Below are positions 18,304 through 29,733 of a stretch of DNA of 64,000 nucleotides, in pieces. Position numbers and translations under genes: made by a program. The DNA is taken from positions 13,078,205 through 13,142,204 of the forward strand of contig NC_067206.1 in NCBI RefSeq assembly GCF_026262505.1, given 5' to 3'. Origin of the DNA: Trichomonas vaginalis G3 (taxonomy: Eukaryota; Parabasalia; Trichomonadida; Trichomonadidae). How positions within the stretch are numbered: the stretch's first letter is position 1; the number at the start of each line of letters is the position of its first letter. The notes below the pieces were generated by a model that worked only from the letters and a program-made list of their open reading frames with translations, was not told the DNA's origin and ran no database searches.

Positions 18304-21300
18304 ATGCCACGTAAGCTACGTAAGAATATACGTAAGAGGAAGAGAGCATTGAAACATCCAATAGTAAGACTGACACCACAACAACAGTTGCAACAACAAA
18401 TGCTGAATGACCCCACTATGTTGCAACAAATGTCAAGCAACCCTATGCTTTTAAACCGAGTTCTTGGTGCACAGAGTGGAGGTTTAAGAGCGGGACTTTT
18501 AGCGAAAATGGCAGGCTATGGTGGAGCTGCAGACGGAACAGCCTATAACCCTCAAAGTCAAATGAATTTGAGTTCACTCAAAAATCAAATAACAGATGTC
18601 AAAAAGTCAAACATAGACATACAGAAACAAATAAGCGAAAACGAAAAGAAACTAGAATATGACAGACACACAAAGAAACTCAATGAGTTAAACGTAGAGA
18701 AAAAGAAGAAAGAAGAACAACTGAAAGAACTAAGTACAGAGGAATATGCGAAAAAAGTGTCAGAAAAAGCAGCAGAAGTAGCAAAAATGGAACAAGATGT
18801 CATAAATTTGAAAAACCATACTACTCAATATAAATACTGAAAGATGAAGAGATAAAACAAAAAGCCCTGAAGACATATATGGATAGCGATGAGTATAAAA
18901 AAGAAGTTGAAGCAAATGTAAAGGCAGAAAAACTTTTACAGTTGCAAAACCAAACCGTACAGTATGAAAACTTAGCACAAGAAAGTAAAAAAACGACGCG
19001 GCTATGCAAAAGGCAATGAAAAGCGCAGAATATATAAAAGCTAATAATGACTGGTTAGATGCCAAGCCAACGCTAAGCAGCCCAACTCATAGGGTCAATA
19101 AGGACAAAAATACAAGCGGATGAAGACAGTTCAAATGAAGCTTTAACGAATGCTGACTTTAAGAACGCTTTCGAAGCTCTTCATAGTAAGGTGAAACAAG
19201 TGAACGACTTCTCATCTGGAAAGAAACTGAAGTCTGAAGGTTTCGACAAAGAGTTAAAAGAAGTAGCACAAATATGACGAAAATAACAGATGCAGCAACG
19301 AGACAGGCAGTTCAAAGTGCCTATGACGCCGTTAGAGCAACTGTTGTGGAAAGTCAAGAAAAAGAGTTACAACAGACCAAAACAGACCTAGTAAATGCTT
19401 TCTTAAGAACGAAAAGTCAGGTAGGACATTACGCTGCAGATGGAACATATGTGCCAGCTGGTGGAACTTATATACCACCAAACCCTCCAAGAGAAGCACC
19501 TGCACCAGGACTACCTAGAACATTTACATCGTCACATGGACACAGACACAGGCATGCACCAAAACCAACACAACAACCAACACAACAACCAGCACAACAA
19601 CCACCTCCACAACCAACACAACAACCAACAGTTCAAAACCCTGCACAACAACCAACAGTTCAAAAACCAGCACAGCAACCAACAGTTCAAAATCCAGCAC
19701 AGCAACCAACAGTTCAAAATCCAGCACAACAACAACCACAAACAGAGCAAGGACATAAAAGAAGTAGAGAACAAGGAAACCAAGAATTCTTAAAAATGCT
19801 TAAAGAAGAGTGTGGTTTCCCAGATAGTATTGACTTTAGTGACAGATATAAAGAAGCTATTGGAAAGTTCAAGGATGGAAATACTGACCCGAACCTATTT
19901 AGCTTTATGGCTCAGCACCAAAACGGATATAATCTCAAACCTGGAAAATACAAGCTCGCTAAGGGATATGATTTAATAGCATATCATCAAATGACATGGA
20001 TGAATTTACTCCGAGATATTTGATGTCAGAGCTAAATGACAATTCAACTTTCGTCATGAAACGCGTAAAAATAGAGACGGAACGAAAGAACAAAAGCTTA
20101 TGAATGCGGATGACGTAGATAGGGAAATTGTTGAAAACGGTCTCGGAATATATGAAATGCCAGCAGATGAGGTACAAGAAACTCCACAGGAAGAAGTTCA
20201 GATACAACCAGACATGGAAGAAATAGTTCAGCAACAACAGCTAGAAGAGCCTGAAGGAAACGAACAAGTCCTTCCTTTGGAAACTAACTTCACAGAACTA
20301 GATGAAGATTTGGAACAGCCGAAAATTCTTGACCCTCAACAAGAGCATGAGGTGAATATGGAATCTTTCCAAGAGTCTAAGAAAGATTCGGCTGACATAG
20401 TAGAAGAATATCGAAAAATGTTTGCCGACATACAAAAGACTCCAACACCAGATGAAATATTCAGCATAGAATGGAAGAACTGAAAAAAAATGTACACAAA
20501 TACAACAACCCTTTTTACTTACGAGCATTTAACGTTCAATCTTCGGATGAACTCGGTGAAGATAAAAGGTTAAATTTCAAGAAAACATATAGAAATGAAA
20601 CATTGTTTAAAGTTCATTCAGAACCTAGCCAAGATGGAAACAAACCTACTTTTGTTTCTGCAGACGATGGAACTACAATGAGATGGGGTCATAAAGCTAA
20701 TCCAGATAGGTGGTTCATAAACTTACAACCACAATTCCAAGAAGTTGTAGACGCAATGGAAGTCAATGGTGAACCAGATATAGCTGGTATTTTCAGCGCG
20801 CTTTAATGCCATTGAAAAGATATGAAACATGCAGATATTTTGGACCAGTATGAAATGAACATGGCTGATGGAAATATAACACCTGACGTTCTAGAACATT
20901 TATCTCAAAGAACTACACAGAACCATAGAGATGGTATATTTGGTGAAGAGTTTAGAAAGAAAGTTAGGGAGAGCGAAGGAAGAGAACCTATTGTACATGA
21001 CCTTGCAAACGAAAGTTTACAAAATGTCATAAAAACTTACTTTGCAGACAATGAACCGAGAAGGGATGAATATTTAAGAAAACTCAATGGACAGTACCAA
21101 AATGAAAATGTTAGTATTGAAAAACATGTTCCTTGACAAAATAAAACCAACTACAGAAATAAATGACCCAAGCCTGAAACGTTGGGTAAAAGCTTTCCCA
21201 TTCACAAAAGATATTGTTGGTAACATGGAAAGAAAACCAGAATGGCTACAAAAACATATATTTGGAAACGAGCATATTCCATATGGACAGGCACTGTTTG

Positions 21301-21578
21301 AAGAGCTTGAACCAGAAACTCAGGAAAGAGTCATGCAAACAATACGCGAAGACTCAAATACAAACTATGACAAAATCTTTCTAGGATATAGGTTACCTGA
21401 GATGGGCGACCAGAGCCCAAAGGCAAAAAGGACATGGGAAATTTGCAACATACTAGATGAACATAATGCAAAGATGCAACAACTTCAAGCAGAGGGCAAT
21501 GAAGGAAAAAGAAGAGTTAAAAACTCAGTCAGGAAGAAAGTAAAGCTTGGTCGGAGTGGGTTCTATTATGACATATAA
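18304..21578 (+). pseudogene. E2 large Q/P-rich structural gene, broken
   Basis: Fragments of one long gene, also seen at 61,593-64,000 in E3. Parts in order: very basic N-terminus (MPRKLRKNIRKRKR), Gln/Met-rich segment, coiled coil (EKKLEYDRHTKKLNELN), a Pro/Gln repeat tract (QQPTQQPAQQP type, about 19,560-19,740), an acidic region, then a conserved C-terminal block (TMRWGHKANPDRWFINLQ) ending GFYYDI. The basic start suggests DNA or nucleoprotein contact. Placement directly before the capsid gene suggests a virion or scaffold part. About six breaks. Confidence 0.7.
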
Positions 21579-21610
21579 ATCCAACTATTCTATATTTTTA
21601 CTCATATGAA

Positions 21611-23211
21611 ATGTACGCCGCTCAGAATATAACGCCAACAGTTTTGGATGCTATGAATGGAAATGTTTCCGAATGGTATAACGAATGCGACAATGCCATT
21701 AGAAGGTCAGAAATAGTTCCTGGAACTTACGAATATACAACTGCTGTTTCTTATGGAAACGTAGGTGAGTTTGGAGAAGGTTCTTCAACAACAGTAGATA
21801 TTGCATGCGACAGGTTTCATATAATTTCTATTGACAACTCTTTCTTATACGTGGAACAAGACATTGAAATAAAACCTTCTGCCAAGTTGTCTGACAAGAA
21901 AGGTTGCAATGGAATTTTCTATGTCGGATACCAATATGCTCCAGAAGTTTTCATGGATATAAGATATATTCTAACTCTGACTTAGTTCAAACAGTACATG
22001 GGGCAAACTATGAATGGTTCGCTTTGAGAAACTCAGTACAACCACAAGCTAGAGAACAAACAGACCAGTATGCAACTATTGAGAAAATAAGAAGACTTGA
22101 CCCTAACGTTCCAGGAGTTTATGTTAACCTTTCTGGACAAACTGCAGCAGCAGTAACCAAAGTAAAATTGAAACTTAGAGTTCCTTTGTCATCTTTCCTC
22201 ATCTTCAGGTTTTTAAGATACTTGCAAACTGGGCAGGAAAAATTTCTATTGAACTTACTCCAAGCAAAAATAACTTAGTCATTGCACCAACACAAGACCC
22301 ATTCACTCTTACTGTAGCTGGAACTGGTGGAGCCAAGTTCTGTGACTTTTGCAAAAACAAAGTTGACTTAGACTTTGGTTTCTCAAACCTCAACACTGAA
22401 GTAAACTATTATTTCAATGCTGCTGGAGATGCTTGGGACCCAGTTAAGTTCACATGCGAAAAATTTGAATGCAAGAGAATAGAAAGCAGACTTGCAGTCT
22501 ATATGTTGGACCCAGATATTTCAAATGCTTTAGCTGCCAAATATATTGCAGTTCCACTTATGTTCCCTATACACCAAATATCTGTCAAAGACTTTGCAGG
22601 TGAAGTTGGAAACCAAAGTGCTGACCCAGGTGCAAGAACAGATATTGCTTTAACAACTGCAATGAAACATGCAGATACTATGTTTGTACTGTTCAGACGA
22701 ACTATAAATGACTATTCTTGCTTCTACAACCCTGGTATTAAAATACCATATAAACATAGATGGCAAATACTATCCAAGAGAAGAATATTCCACAGTTGAA
22801 GATATGAGGTCATACAACTTGACATTAGATGCTATGAACTTTAACAACAACTTCACAACAATTAACCCTGAAATGCAAAGTTCTATTATGCCATATGTGA
22901 AAGTATGGACTCATACAGGAGGTCAAAAAACTCAATATACAAATGGAGACCGTTCAAACTTTTGGCTTGGCATTCCATTTGCTGACTCAGAAGACTTTAT
23001 GGGTGGTATTTCAACTGTTGGTACAGTTCAAATACAATATACTGGTGACAGAGACGGTCCAAATGAATTGAAAGCAAAGAAGTTTACAAAACCAATAGCA
23101 CTTTTCACGGAAGATGCTCTTTTGAAGATTCGTTCGATGAAACCTGCTGGGGCTCCTCAGATTGGTATAACGACAGCTTCCATCGAGCAGATTTTGGCAG
23201 CAGGTCAGTAA
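21611..23211 (+). pseudogene. E2 major capsid protein (double jelly-roll), broken
   Basis: Begins MYAAQNITPTVLDAMNGN. Landmarks are DIACDRFHIISIDNSFLYV, a long beta-rich half to LRVPLSSFLIFRF, then VYMLDPDISNALAAKYIAVP and TINPEMQSSIMPYVKVWTH, ending SIEQILAAGQ. The roughly 530-residue span with two beta-rich halves fits Polinton major capsid proteins, and the E1 gene at 14,240-15,879 shares the landmarks in order. Its start follows the 1-kb structural gene by about 30 bases. A few breaks. Confidence 0.75.
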
Positions 23212-23524
23212 GTTGTTCTTGAACTGACTTCTCTCCGTCAAATATTGACAGTACGCCAGTTTTGACATAAAATTGTATTATAAACTTACCTTTAGAAATA
23301 TCTGTAAGTTTTGTTGTTATATTTTTGTCTGCTTCAAGAACTTTCACCATTTCAGTTATACCAACTTTCTTTGCTTTATGGAAATATTTTGGTTCAGCAA
23401 AGACTGCTATTCTATAACATTTTCCATTGTTTGTATAAAGAACTATTCTATCAATGAACTTGTATTGTTTGTGTGTGTAAACTTTGTTTTGCTTCAATTC
23501 GAAGAGATACTCAAATACGTCCAT
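23105..23524 (-). CDS. Unknown protein, 139 aa, antisense to capsid 3' end (E2)
   Basis: Not recognised. The beta-rich start MDVFEYLFELKQNKVYTHKQ is followed by RIVLYTNNGKCYRIAVFAEP and KFIIQFYVKTGVLSIFDG. The frame runs about 100 bases into the antisense of the capsid gene, so the extreme C-terminus may not be the original one. It is divergent from the SCCG gene over 18 bp. A damaged counterpart lies at 59,646 in E3. Absent from E1. Confidence 0.6.
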   Translation of the reverse strand: MDVFEYLFELKQNKVYTHKQYKFIDRIVLYTNNGKCYRIAVFAEPKYFHKAKKVGITEMVKVLEADKNITTKLTDISKGKFIIQFYVKTGVLSIFDGEKSVQEQLTDLLPKSARWKLSLYQSEEPQQVSSNESSKEHLP

Positions 23525-23542
23525 CTTTTTATTCTAAGTAAA
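23525..23542. promoter_or_regulatory. 18-bp bidirectional promoter (E2)
   Basis: CTTTTTATTCTAAGTAAA separates two divergent start codons. It is T-rich on one side and A-rich on the other, and near-identical to 59,628-59,645 in E3. Confidence 0.65.
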
Positions 23543-24119
23543 ATGTCATTTCCGAAAATAGAAGCGTAAGTGTTTCAAAAGGTTTAATGGCGGTGGCAGA
23601 TGTGAAGTTAAATTCACCAACTCAAACAAACAGTCAAAGTGTTGTTGTCAATGTCAAAGAAAGAGATGTTGAAGTGGGGAACCATACGAAGACGAAGATG
23701 GTATAACAATAGTTCCTGTAAAAGAACCAACATACCCTGAAGTTAGCAGAGACTTAAGTTCTGTTGCAGATATTCGAAACGACTACCAACAACTTAAAGA
23801 CAAACTTAAAACTCAGGAGAAGATTTGTCAGGCTTTGGGTATAATGTTAAACTTGGTCGAACACAACCCTGTAAAAGTGAACTCATATGTCATCGCACCT
23901 CATGAAATTTTGAAAGAACTATTGAAACTTTTGACAGAGGCAGACGATATAAACATCAAAGAAATAGAACCCGACATTAGTTGCTGTGGTGTTTCATATA
24001 ATGTCATTGACAAGATATACGTTATGAAAGGAGGTGAAACGTTGAACTTAAAATATAGTTTCCCAGACGTCATAAAAATATTTGACGACCACAACATTTC
24101 ATTAAAATTTACTTGCTAA
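23543..24119 (+). pseudogene. E2 SCCG-motif conserved protein, broken
   Basis: Starts MSFPK. Middle parts are TIVPVK and a coiled coil (DYQQLKDKLKTQEKICQALG). The conserved C-terminal domain contains EPDISCCGVSYN and ends NISLKFTC. Homologue of the E1 protein at 11,741-12,427 by its C-terminal half. The following penton-like gene starts five bases after its stop. Few breaks. Confidence 0.65.
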
Positions 24120-24123
24120 GTAA

Positions 24124-24902
24124 ATGGCAGAAGACATAGTGGTTTATACTATTACGACTAAAAACCCTGAGTCATATAATTCTATAACAACAAACTTACA
24201 AAGTCCTCAAGGACGATATTGTAAACTAACCTTAAACACAATGACGACTAAAGCCTGTTTTGCTCTTTTGACACCAGAAGACTTTGTTGTTGTGAATGGT
24301 AAAAAATACTCCTTTGAAGATACTTACTCAGATATACCACCAACAGGTTTTGTTGACTTATTTAATACTTTAAGGACGGATGTAACATGTGCTGCAACTA
24401 GAGCAGGTTTCATTATGTTTGGATGTCCGACTGAGTTTACTATAAACGATATGAGCTATAATACAAAACTTATATCTGGTTTTACTACCAACAGTTTCCT
24501 ATAACAGGAAAAGGTGTCATACAAGGAATGTCTGTTCCATTGACGTTAAGCACACCTATTTTATATATTGTTTCAAACTTAGGTTCAAAGTGCTATTCGA
24601 ATGTCGACAGAAACTACTATGACCAAAAGATACTCATGCGTATAAACAACACTTTCTCTGCTGGTTTGCCTATTGTTCATTCGAATGCAGAGTTTTCAGC
24701 TTTAGTAAACTCAAACACTTTAGCAAACATAAACTTAACCTTAGTTGACGCAAACTTTGTTCCTGTAAAACTTTTATGTCCTATGTATTTGTCAATGACG
24801 GCAGAAAGTTTCGAATTGGAAGATGCAACCGGTGAAAGTATTGTATTACAAGAACAACTTCAACAACAAATAGCTCAAGAACAACAAATAGCTCAAGAAT
24901 AA
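24124..24902 (+). pseudogene. E2 probable penton-type minor capsid protein, broken
   Basis: Begins MAEDIVVYTITTKNPESYN. Beta-rich throughout, with FVVVNGKKYSFEDTY, TLSTPILYIVSNLG and the ending LVDANFVPVKLLCPMYLSMT, a strand-turn-strand pattern typical of single-jelly-roll penton proteins. A Gln-rich tail (QEQLQQQIAQE) follows. Pattern-level relative of 10,508-11,245 in E1. Broken at least once. Confidence 0.6.
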
Positions 24903-24930
24903 AAAAAATATTTTTTTTATTCTTATAAAA

Positions 24931-25517
24931 ATGTACGCTGAGTTTGTTGGAAAAGACTGTTGGAAAACTTGTTTGTTAGATGAGAAATATGAAATTCACT
25001 GTTGTGAGTCATTTGAAGTCAGAAACAAAAAGACAAAAAGAGTTTTAAGCGAATGTGAGCAAAATAAAGGATATGCTAGGATGAAGATGGGTGGAAAACA
25101 CTATTTAAAACATGTTGTCATTGCAACTCATTTTATACCGAACCCTAACAATTTACCTTTTGTAGACCATATAAACCGTATAAGAAATGACAATAGACTT
25201 GAAAATTTACGTTGGGTTACTCGTTCTGAAAACAATAAGAACAAAAGCAAATTTAGAGATATTGTATTCGAATTTGTCGACGACGAGAAGAGATGAAGCA
25301 ATTGAAATTACAGACTATGGCAAGCATACGTTTGAGTTTTACTACTATAGCGAAGAACAGGACTCTTTCTACCTTTATACCGGCGTAAACTATAGGAAAT
25401 TACAAGTATGTTTTACTAAGGATGGCTTATGCTTTATGTAAACATAGAGATACAGATGGAAAATACGTTAAAATACTTCTTAACAAATTCAAGAAGCTAT
25501 ATGGCATACCATTTTAA
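24931..25517 (+). pseudogene. E2 HNH endonuclease with NUMOD4-like start, broken
   Basis: Same family as the whole copy at 47,917-48,501. HNH core HVVIATHFIPNPNNL-PFVDHIN-NRLENLRWV at about residues 55-95. Here it occupies the site between penton-like gene and the 139-residue gene, where E3 carries its D5 helicase. Few breaks. Confidence 0.75.
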
Positions 25518-25557
25518 AACGTTTTTAAAAAAATATTTTTTTTATCCGATAGAAAAG

Positions 25558-25982
25558 ATGACGAAATATATTTCAGTCAACAAATATATGTCAGGACTTA
25601 AAGAAGAACTAGACCCATTCGCTTATTTGAATGTTTACTTCTACCATTTTGAAAAGTCTTCATTCAGCAAAGTTTGGAACATCGAACCAGTTAAGTTTGC
25701 TATTGTGACTAAAAATGGTGCGAAATTTGAAGACTTAGACATAGAAGGTTTGTTAGCAGTCAAAGAAAATTTTGACAGAAGGTTCTCAAACCTTAAAGAA
25801 AGGCAAAGCATACAAACTTGTTATTACCTTATGAACCAAAGAAAGCAGACGACTATAAATTATTTATGAGTCTAAGATAGTTGAAGTTCAAGGTAAATTG
25901 GGTAAAAAGATTTTAGAGTCTAAGCCAGTGTTTGTCCTAAAGAGGAAGAGAACATTGACATTGACCCAGAAATGTTTCTAAA
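25558..25982 (+). pseudogene. E2 copy of unknown 139-aa protein (family B), broken
   Basis: Start MTKYISVNKYMSGLKEELDPF follows TTATCCGATAGAAAAG, the promoter also used at 56,705. The whole copy is at 56,286-56,705, where the protein is described. Convergent with the next gene. Few breaks. Confidence 0.65.
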
Positions 25983-25997
25983 AATAAAATTTTATTT

Positions 25998-26459
25998 TTA
26001 CATGTCAAATTTCTTTTTCTCTGGTTCAGGTTCTTTCTTCTCTTCTTCTACTTTCTTTTCTTCTACTTTCTTTTCTTTCTTTTCTCTCTTCTTCTTCTCT
26101 GGTGGAGTTATGTCAAATTTGGCGCAACCATATTTATGTAAAAGTTCTTTGTCCTTTAATAGCTCATCTATTCTGTTTCCTATTTCATCTTCAAGAACAG
26201 CGCATGTGTCTTCTTTGCATTCTAAGAACTTTTGTTGGACTTCATCTTTCCAATCGGCGTCATCTCTGTCAACAAGTCTGTCATTGACAAATTTTAAGAC
26301 TGCTCTTTGTAATGTTTATTGGTTCTTGTCATATTCCCAGAAACAGAACTTTAGAACAAATTCACCTTTCTTGTTTACACTATGTAAGATTTTATGGTCG
26401 ACAGAAGTTTTAGAGTCAAAAAGCTTGTCTCGAATATAGATAGCGAAATCGCTAGACAT
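25998..26459 (-). pseudogene. E2 copy of unknown 155-aa Lys/Glu-tailed protein (family C), broken
   Basis: Minus-strand counterpart of 55,802-56,269, with the same start MSSDFAIYIRDKLFDSKT and the same Lys/Glu-rich tail (KKREKKEKKVEEKKVEE type). Divergent from the ATPase over 36 bp. Broken. Confidence 0.65.
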
Positions 26460-26495
26460 TTCCTAAAAGATAAAATTTTTAATTTTTCTAAAAAT
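26460..26495. promoter_or_regulatory. 36-bp divergent promoter, ATPase/family C (E2)
   Basis: Holds TAAAATTTTTAATTTTTCTA between the CAT at 26,457 and the ATG at 26,496. Both directions show the T-tract then A-rich start context, which supports starting the ATPase at MLEKKF rather than at the upstream in-frame ATG that would lie inside the opposite gene. Confidence 0.55.
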
Positions 26496-27370
26496 ATGTT
26501 AGAAAAAAAGTTTGCTGACATTGACAAGAAATTTGAGAATGTTTTAAACAAGAACAAGAGGAAGTTAGAAAATGCTCAGATAAAACCCATACATGACAAG
26601 TTCTTATTTGCTCAGAATGGTATAACAGGTCTAATCGCACCGCCTGGGTCGGGTAAGACTTTCACTTATCTTAAAATGGCTGCACAACAACAAGAACTAG
26701 ATGAGAAGAACCCATTCTATGAGTTAGTAGTCATTTGTAGTACTTCTGGTCAATTTCGATCAAACCGTAAATTCGTTCAGATATTATAAAAAAAGTCTAA
26801 GTTAGTATGTAAAAAGATACTGAGTTGTTAGATTGGATAAAGAAGTACCAAAGAAGAGTTTTGAAGTATAATGCTATAAATGAGTATATAAATTCTAAGT
26901 TTAAAGACCCAAATGAGGAAATGCAGAGAATATTAGAGAAGAAACACTTCCGAAACAAACAGAAAGAGATAGAATACATTTCGAAGAAATTGCAATCTTA
27001 CGATTGGAAGACATACCCTCATAGGTGTCTTCTTATCTTAGATGACTTTGCTTCTCATCCTTTGTTAAAGAACAGAGAACAAGACATGTGTCGAATTCTT
27101 AAGAAGCTCAGACACTTTAACATCTCAGTTGTCATATGTGTACAGACAGCAAAGAGTTTAAGTAAGGATGTAAAGAGAATACTTACTGACATTGTACTTT
27201 TCCCCGGATTGTCCGAAGACGATTTCATGGAACTTATGAAAGAGTCCATGGCAGGTAAGTTTGACAGACATGAACTATGGGAGAAGTACAAAGTCATACA
27301 AGACCCTCATACTTCTTTCAGAATTCATATCTACGCAAACAAAGTTCAAATTGTAAAAAGTCAAGCTTGA
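26496..27370 (+). pseudogene. E2 packaging ATPase, broken
   Basis: Copy of the whole ATPase at 54,890-55,765. Walker A LIAPPGSGKTF and Walker B RCLLILDDF are recognisable. Few breaks, in the first half. Confidence 0.8.
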
Positions 27371-27833
27371 AAAATCTAAGTGTTTAGTCTTAGTAAGTCT
27401 GTTGTGGTGCTGGGGCTGTCGGTTCTTCTGGCTTTGGAAGGCATTCAGGAAGAGGAACGTGAGACATTCGTTTGTGTCCTGTCGGAAGGAAGAACTTTTC
27501 CAGTTGTCGGGAAAAATTTTTCCAGTTGTCGGGAAATTTTTTTCCAGTTGTCGGGAAAAATTTTTCCAGTTGTCGGGAAAAAAGTTCTCAATTTTCGAAA
27601 ATTTGAATGGTTTACGGACGGACAACTGGAAAATTTTTTCCAGTTGTCGGGAAATTTTTTTCCAGTTGTCGGGAAATTTTTTTCTTGTCGGAAGGAAGGA
27701 CTCGGAATGTCGGATGGAAGGACTCGGAATGTCGGAAGGAAGAACTTGGAATGCCAGAAGGATTTGACAAGACAATTTACCTTATAGAGCTACCTGAGCC
27801 ATCTGAAGTCAAGCGTAAAAATAAATGGTTCAT
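27371..27833. repeat. E2 tandem repeats between ATPase and DUF3627-type gene
   Basis: About six units of TTTTCCAGTTGTCGGGAAAA type (22-23 bp, 27,490-27,690), then about three units of GGAAGGACTCGGAATGTC type (24 bp, 27,695-27,760). Each 22-bp unit is itself an imperfect inverted repeat (TTTTCC...GGGAAAA). A GACATTCGTTTGTG word at about 27,463 recurs at 31,720, 50,285 and 54,795. No gene is seen. Confidence 0.75.
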
Positions 27834-28694
27834 CTACTCTGCTTGTTTGAAGTTGTCAAAATACTCTGTTATTTTTTCCTTCAGTAGCGGTAAGTCTTCT
27901 TTGAAGGTAAGTATTGTACAACCTTTAATATCATAGTGTGTTTGAGGTAACGTATCTTGAACTATTTGTTTCACATCTTCATTTGGAGTCATTGAAATCG
28001 GTAAGTTTTCGCGATAGAACCAATTTCTGTCAGATTTGTAAATCTTAGCAAGGTCGTAAAAGCTTTTGTTGTTTCTTCTGACTAAATGCAACATAACCAT
28101 ATCTCTGTCTTCTTCATTTTCCATCTCTTCAGTGTAAATCATATACTTATAGTTCTTTTCCTTTCCTTTTGGTACCGAACGTGGTATTCTTTTCTGTATG
28201 TTTTTGTCTTTGGATTCAATGACTTCATCTTTTGCTTGAAGTTTCTTTTCCATCTCTTCACGTTCTTGTCTATGAATTTCGTCAAGAAGTTTACAAACAT
28301 ACCAAGCATAACGAGGTGAAGCCCACATTGCAACAGCATTTACTAATAGTCTATGTACATACCAACCTCTCAAACCATTTGGCAAATTTTTACGATTTTC
28401 ATAGAGTTTTGGCGACCCCGATGGAAGTCGGGCTCGCTGTTCTTCACTGTTTTCAGAAAAAAGTATGTCTCGCTGTGCTTCGCTCAAAAGTTCTTGTGTG
28501 CTTTGGTTTTTGAACCAATCGTCTGTATGTTTGGTATCTGGAGCAAAACATGCTGTCAAAATACTTTGCATTTGGTACATATCGTCTTTGACCGAACGAA
28601 TGAGACGGAGTTGTTTGTTAAACTGAACCCACTCATATTCTTCATTTATAGCTTCATGAACGATAGCAGTTGTTGTGTTCTCTGTTGTTGACAT
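27834..28694 (-). CDS. KilA-N/Bro-type regulator with DUF3627-like C-terminus, 286 aa (E2)
   Basis: N-terminal part carries the late KilA-N/MSV199 signature LPNGLRGWYVHRLLVNAVAMWASPRYAWYVCKLLDEI (split here over residues about 127-163). A coiled coil follows (HRQEREEMEKKLQAKDEV), then a C-terminal domain like the DUF3627 found in Bro-type proteins of large DNA viruses (KNYKYMIYTEEMENEED...RNWFYRENLPISM). Probably a DNA-binding regulator. The C-terminus is shared exactly with 53,468-54,361. A small CCCGA-TGGAAG-TCGGG hairpin lies in the coding sequence where the E3 copy has a repeated segment instead. Looks whole. Confidence 0.7.
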   Translation of the reverse strand: MSTTENTTTAIVHEAINEEYEWVQFNKQLRLIRSVKDDMYQMQSILTACFAPDTKHTDDWFKNQSTQELLSEAQRDILFSENSEEQRARLPSGSPKLYENRKNLPNGLRGWYVHRLLVNAVAMWASPRYAWYVCKLLDEIHRQEREEMEKKLQAKDEVIESKDKNIQKRIPRSVPKGKEKNYKYMIYTEEMENEEDRDMVMLHLVRRNNKSFYDLAKIYKSDRNWFYRENLPISMTPNEDVKQIVQDTLPQTHYDIKGCTILTFKEDLPLLKEKITEYFDNFKQAE

Positions 28695-28782
28695 ATCTGT
28701 CTTTATATTCCGGATAAAAAAATAAAAAAAAATAAAATTAGCGTTATTTTCTATCTTTCACAAAAGACCAAAAATAAACGCT

Positions 28783-29397
28783 TTACATGTATTTTTCAGC
28801 AACTTCGTCAAATAATTTTATAGCACTATCTATCTCATCTACTTCAAACGTTTCTTTACCTTTCGTGGGAGCACCATACATCTTCTCAAACTTTTCAAGT
28901 AGTTCTGTTTCAGCAGCTCTCATATCGTTAACAAACACAACCCTGACTCTATTGACTGTATTGTCATATCTTTGAGTTATATTATATGTTCTTCCTATCT
29001 TATATCTCTTTGTATTGAAGTCCTTCGGTTTCTGAACGATGTAAAGTAAGCCTTCACTGCAACGTTCCGTATCGAATGAACCATATGTTATGAAATTATA
29101 TCCAACAACTGGGTCTAACCAGAACAAAACTACTGGTATAAGACTTTTGTCGATGAGATATGCTCTTGTTCCATAGAATCTTACCGATATCATAAGCTCA
29201 GGATTTCTTGTCAAAATTTTCTGAGATGAAGCATTTCTAACCCAGTCGTGTGCTTTCTTTCCTTCAGATAGTGTTAAAATGTCTGACAAAGAATATTTGT
29301 TGTATTTCTTTGAGTATCTTACGTTTAAATCACCAATTCTAACCATTTTGGTGTCATTGTCTATCTTTCTAACTGTTTCAAACTCAGTGTTTGACAT
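28783..29397 (-). CDS. KilA-N-like plus T5orf172 (GIY-YIG superfamily) protein, 204 aa (E2)
   Basis: N-terminal KilA-N-like half (VRIGDLNVRYSKKYNKYSL, HDWVRNASSQKIL). C-terminal T5orf172/MUG113 domain of the GIY-YIG superfamily from about residue 118: GLLYIVQKPKDF, YKIGRTYNITQRYD, RAAETELLEKFEKMYG, ETFEV. This combination is typical of phage and large DNA virus accessory proteins and implies a DNA-binding, possibly DNA-cleaving, regulator. Promoter TATGTAAGAACAGGAAATG. Nearly identical to 52,655-53,269. Looks whole. Confidence 0.8.
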   Translation of the reverse strand: MSNTEFETVRKIDNDTKMVRIGDLNVRYSKKYNKYSLSDILTLSEGKKAHDWVRNASSQKILTRNPELMISVRFYGTRAYLIDKSLIPVVLFWLDPVVGYNFITYGSFDTERCSEGLLYIVQKPKDFNTKRYKIGRTYNITQRYDNTVNRVRVVFVNDMRAAETELLEKFEKMYGAPTKGKETFEVDEIDSAIKLFDEVAEKYM

Positions 29398-29733
29398 TTC
29401 CTGTTCTTACATACAAAATAAAAAAAATATTTTAAAAAAACTAGCTTTTATTTTCTATCTTAAGGAAATTCATGAAATTTTCATACGGAATCTCTATCCT
29501 CGGTTTTCCGAGGGAAGCAATCTTATGCCATTTTACTCAGATTTTTGTGCTGAATTCAGCAAAAATATATTTTATGTTAGAATGTTAGATCTAACATGTT
29601 TTCTAACATGTTTTCTAACATGGTCTAAAACATACAAAACTCATGAAATTTCATACGGAATTCAGCAAAAATAATGTTTATGTTAGAATGTTAGATCTAA
29701 CATGTTTTCTAACATGTTTTCTAACATAACTAT
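29398..29733. repeat. E2 cassette spacer: boundary box and word arrays
   Basis: No gene. Boundary box TTTCTATCTTAAGGAAATTC at about 29,452-29,471, a CCTCGG-TTTT-CCGAGG hairpin (29,498-29,513), then two copies of the TTAG-word palindromic array (about 29,575-29,625 and 29,675-29,730), each beginning at ATATATTTTATG or ATAATGTTTATG. Confidence 0.75.

Noticed and set aside
19440-19793. Overlapping frames rich in His/Asn/Gln or Leu/Trp/Val across the Pro/Gln tract
   Set aside because: They are alternate-frame and antisense readings of the CAACCA-type repeat within the large structural gene (also at 63,382-63,690).
27380-27936. Frames of 100-170 residues on both strands in the 27.4-27.9 kb repeats (also 54,410-54,985)
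   Set aside because: Several frames stay open only because the repeat unit lacks stops; the frames disagree between E2 and E3 and overlap the ends of real genes.
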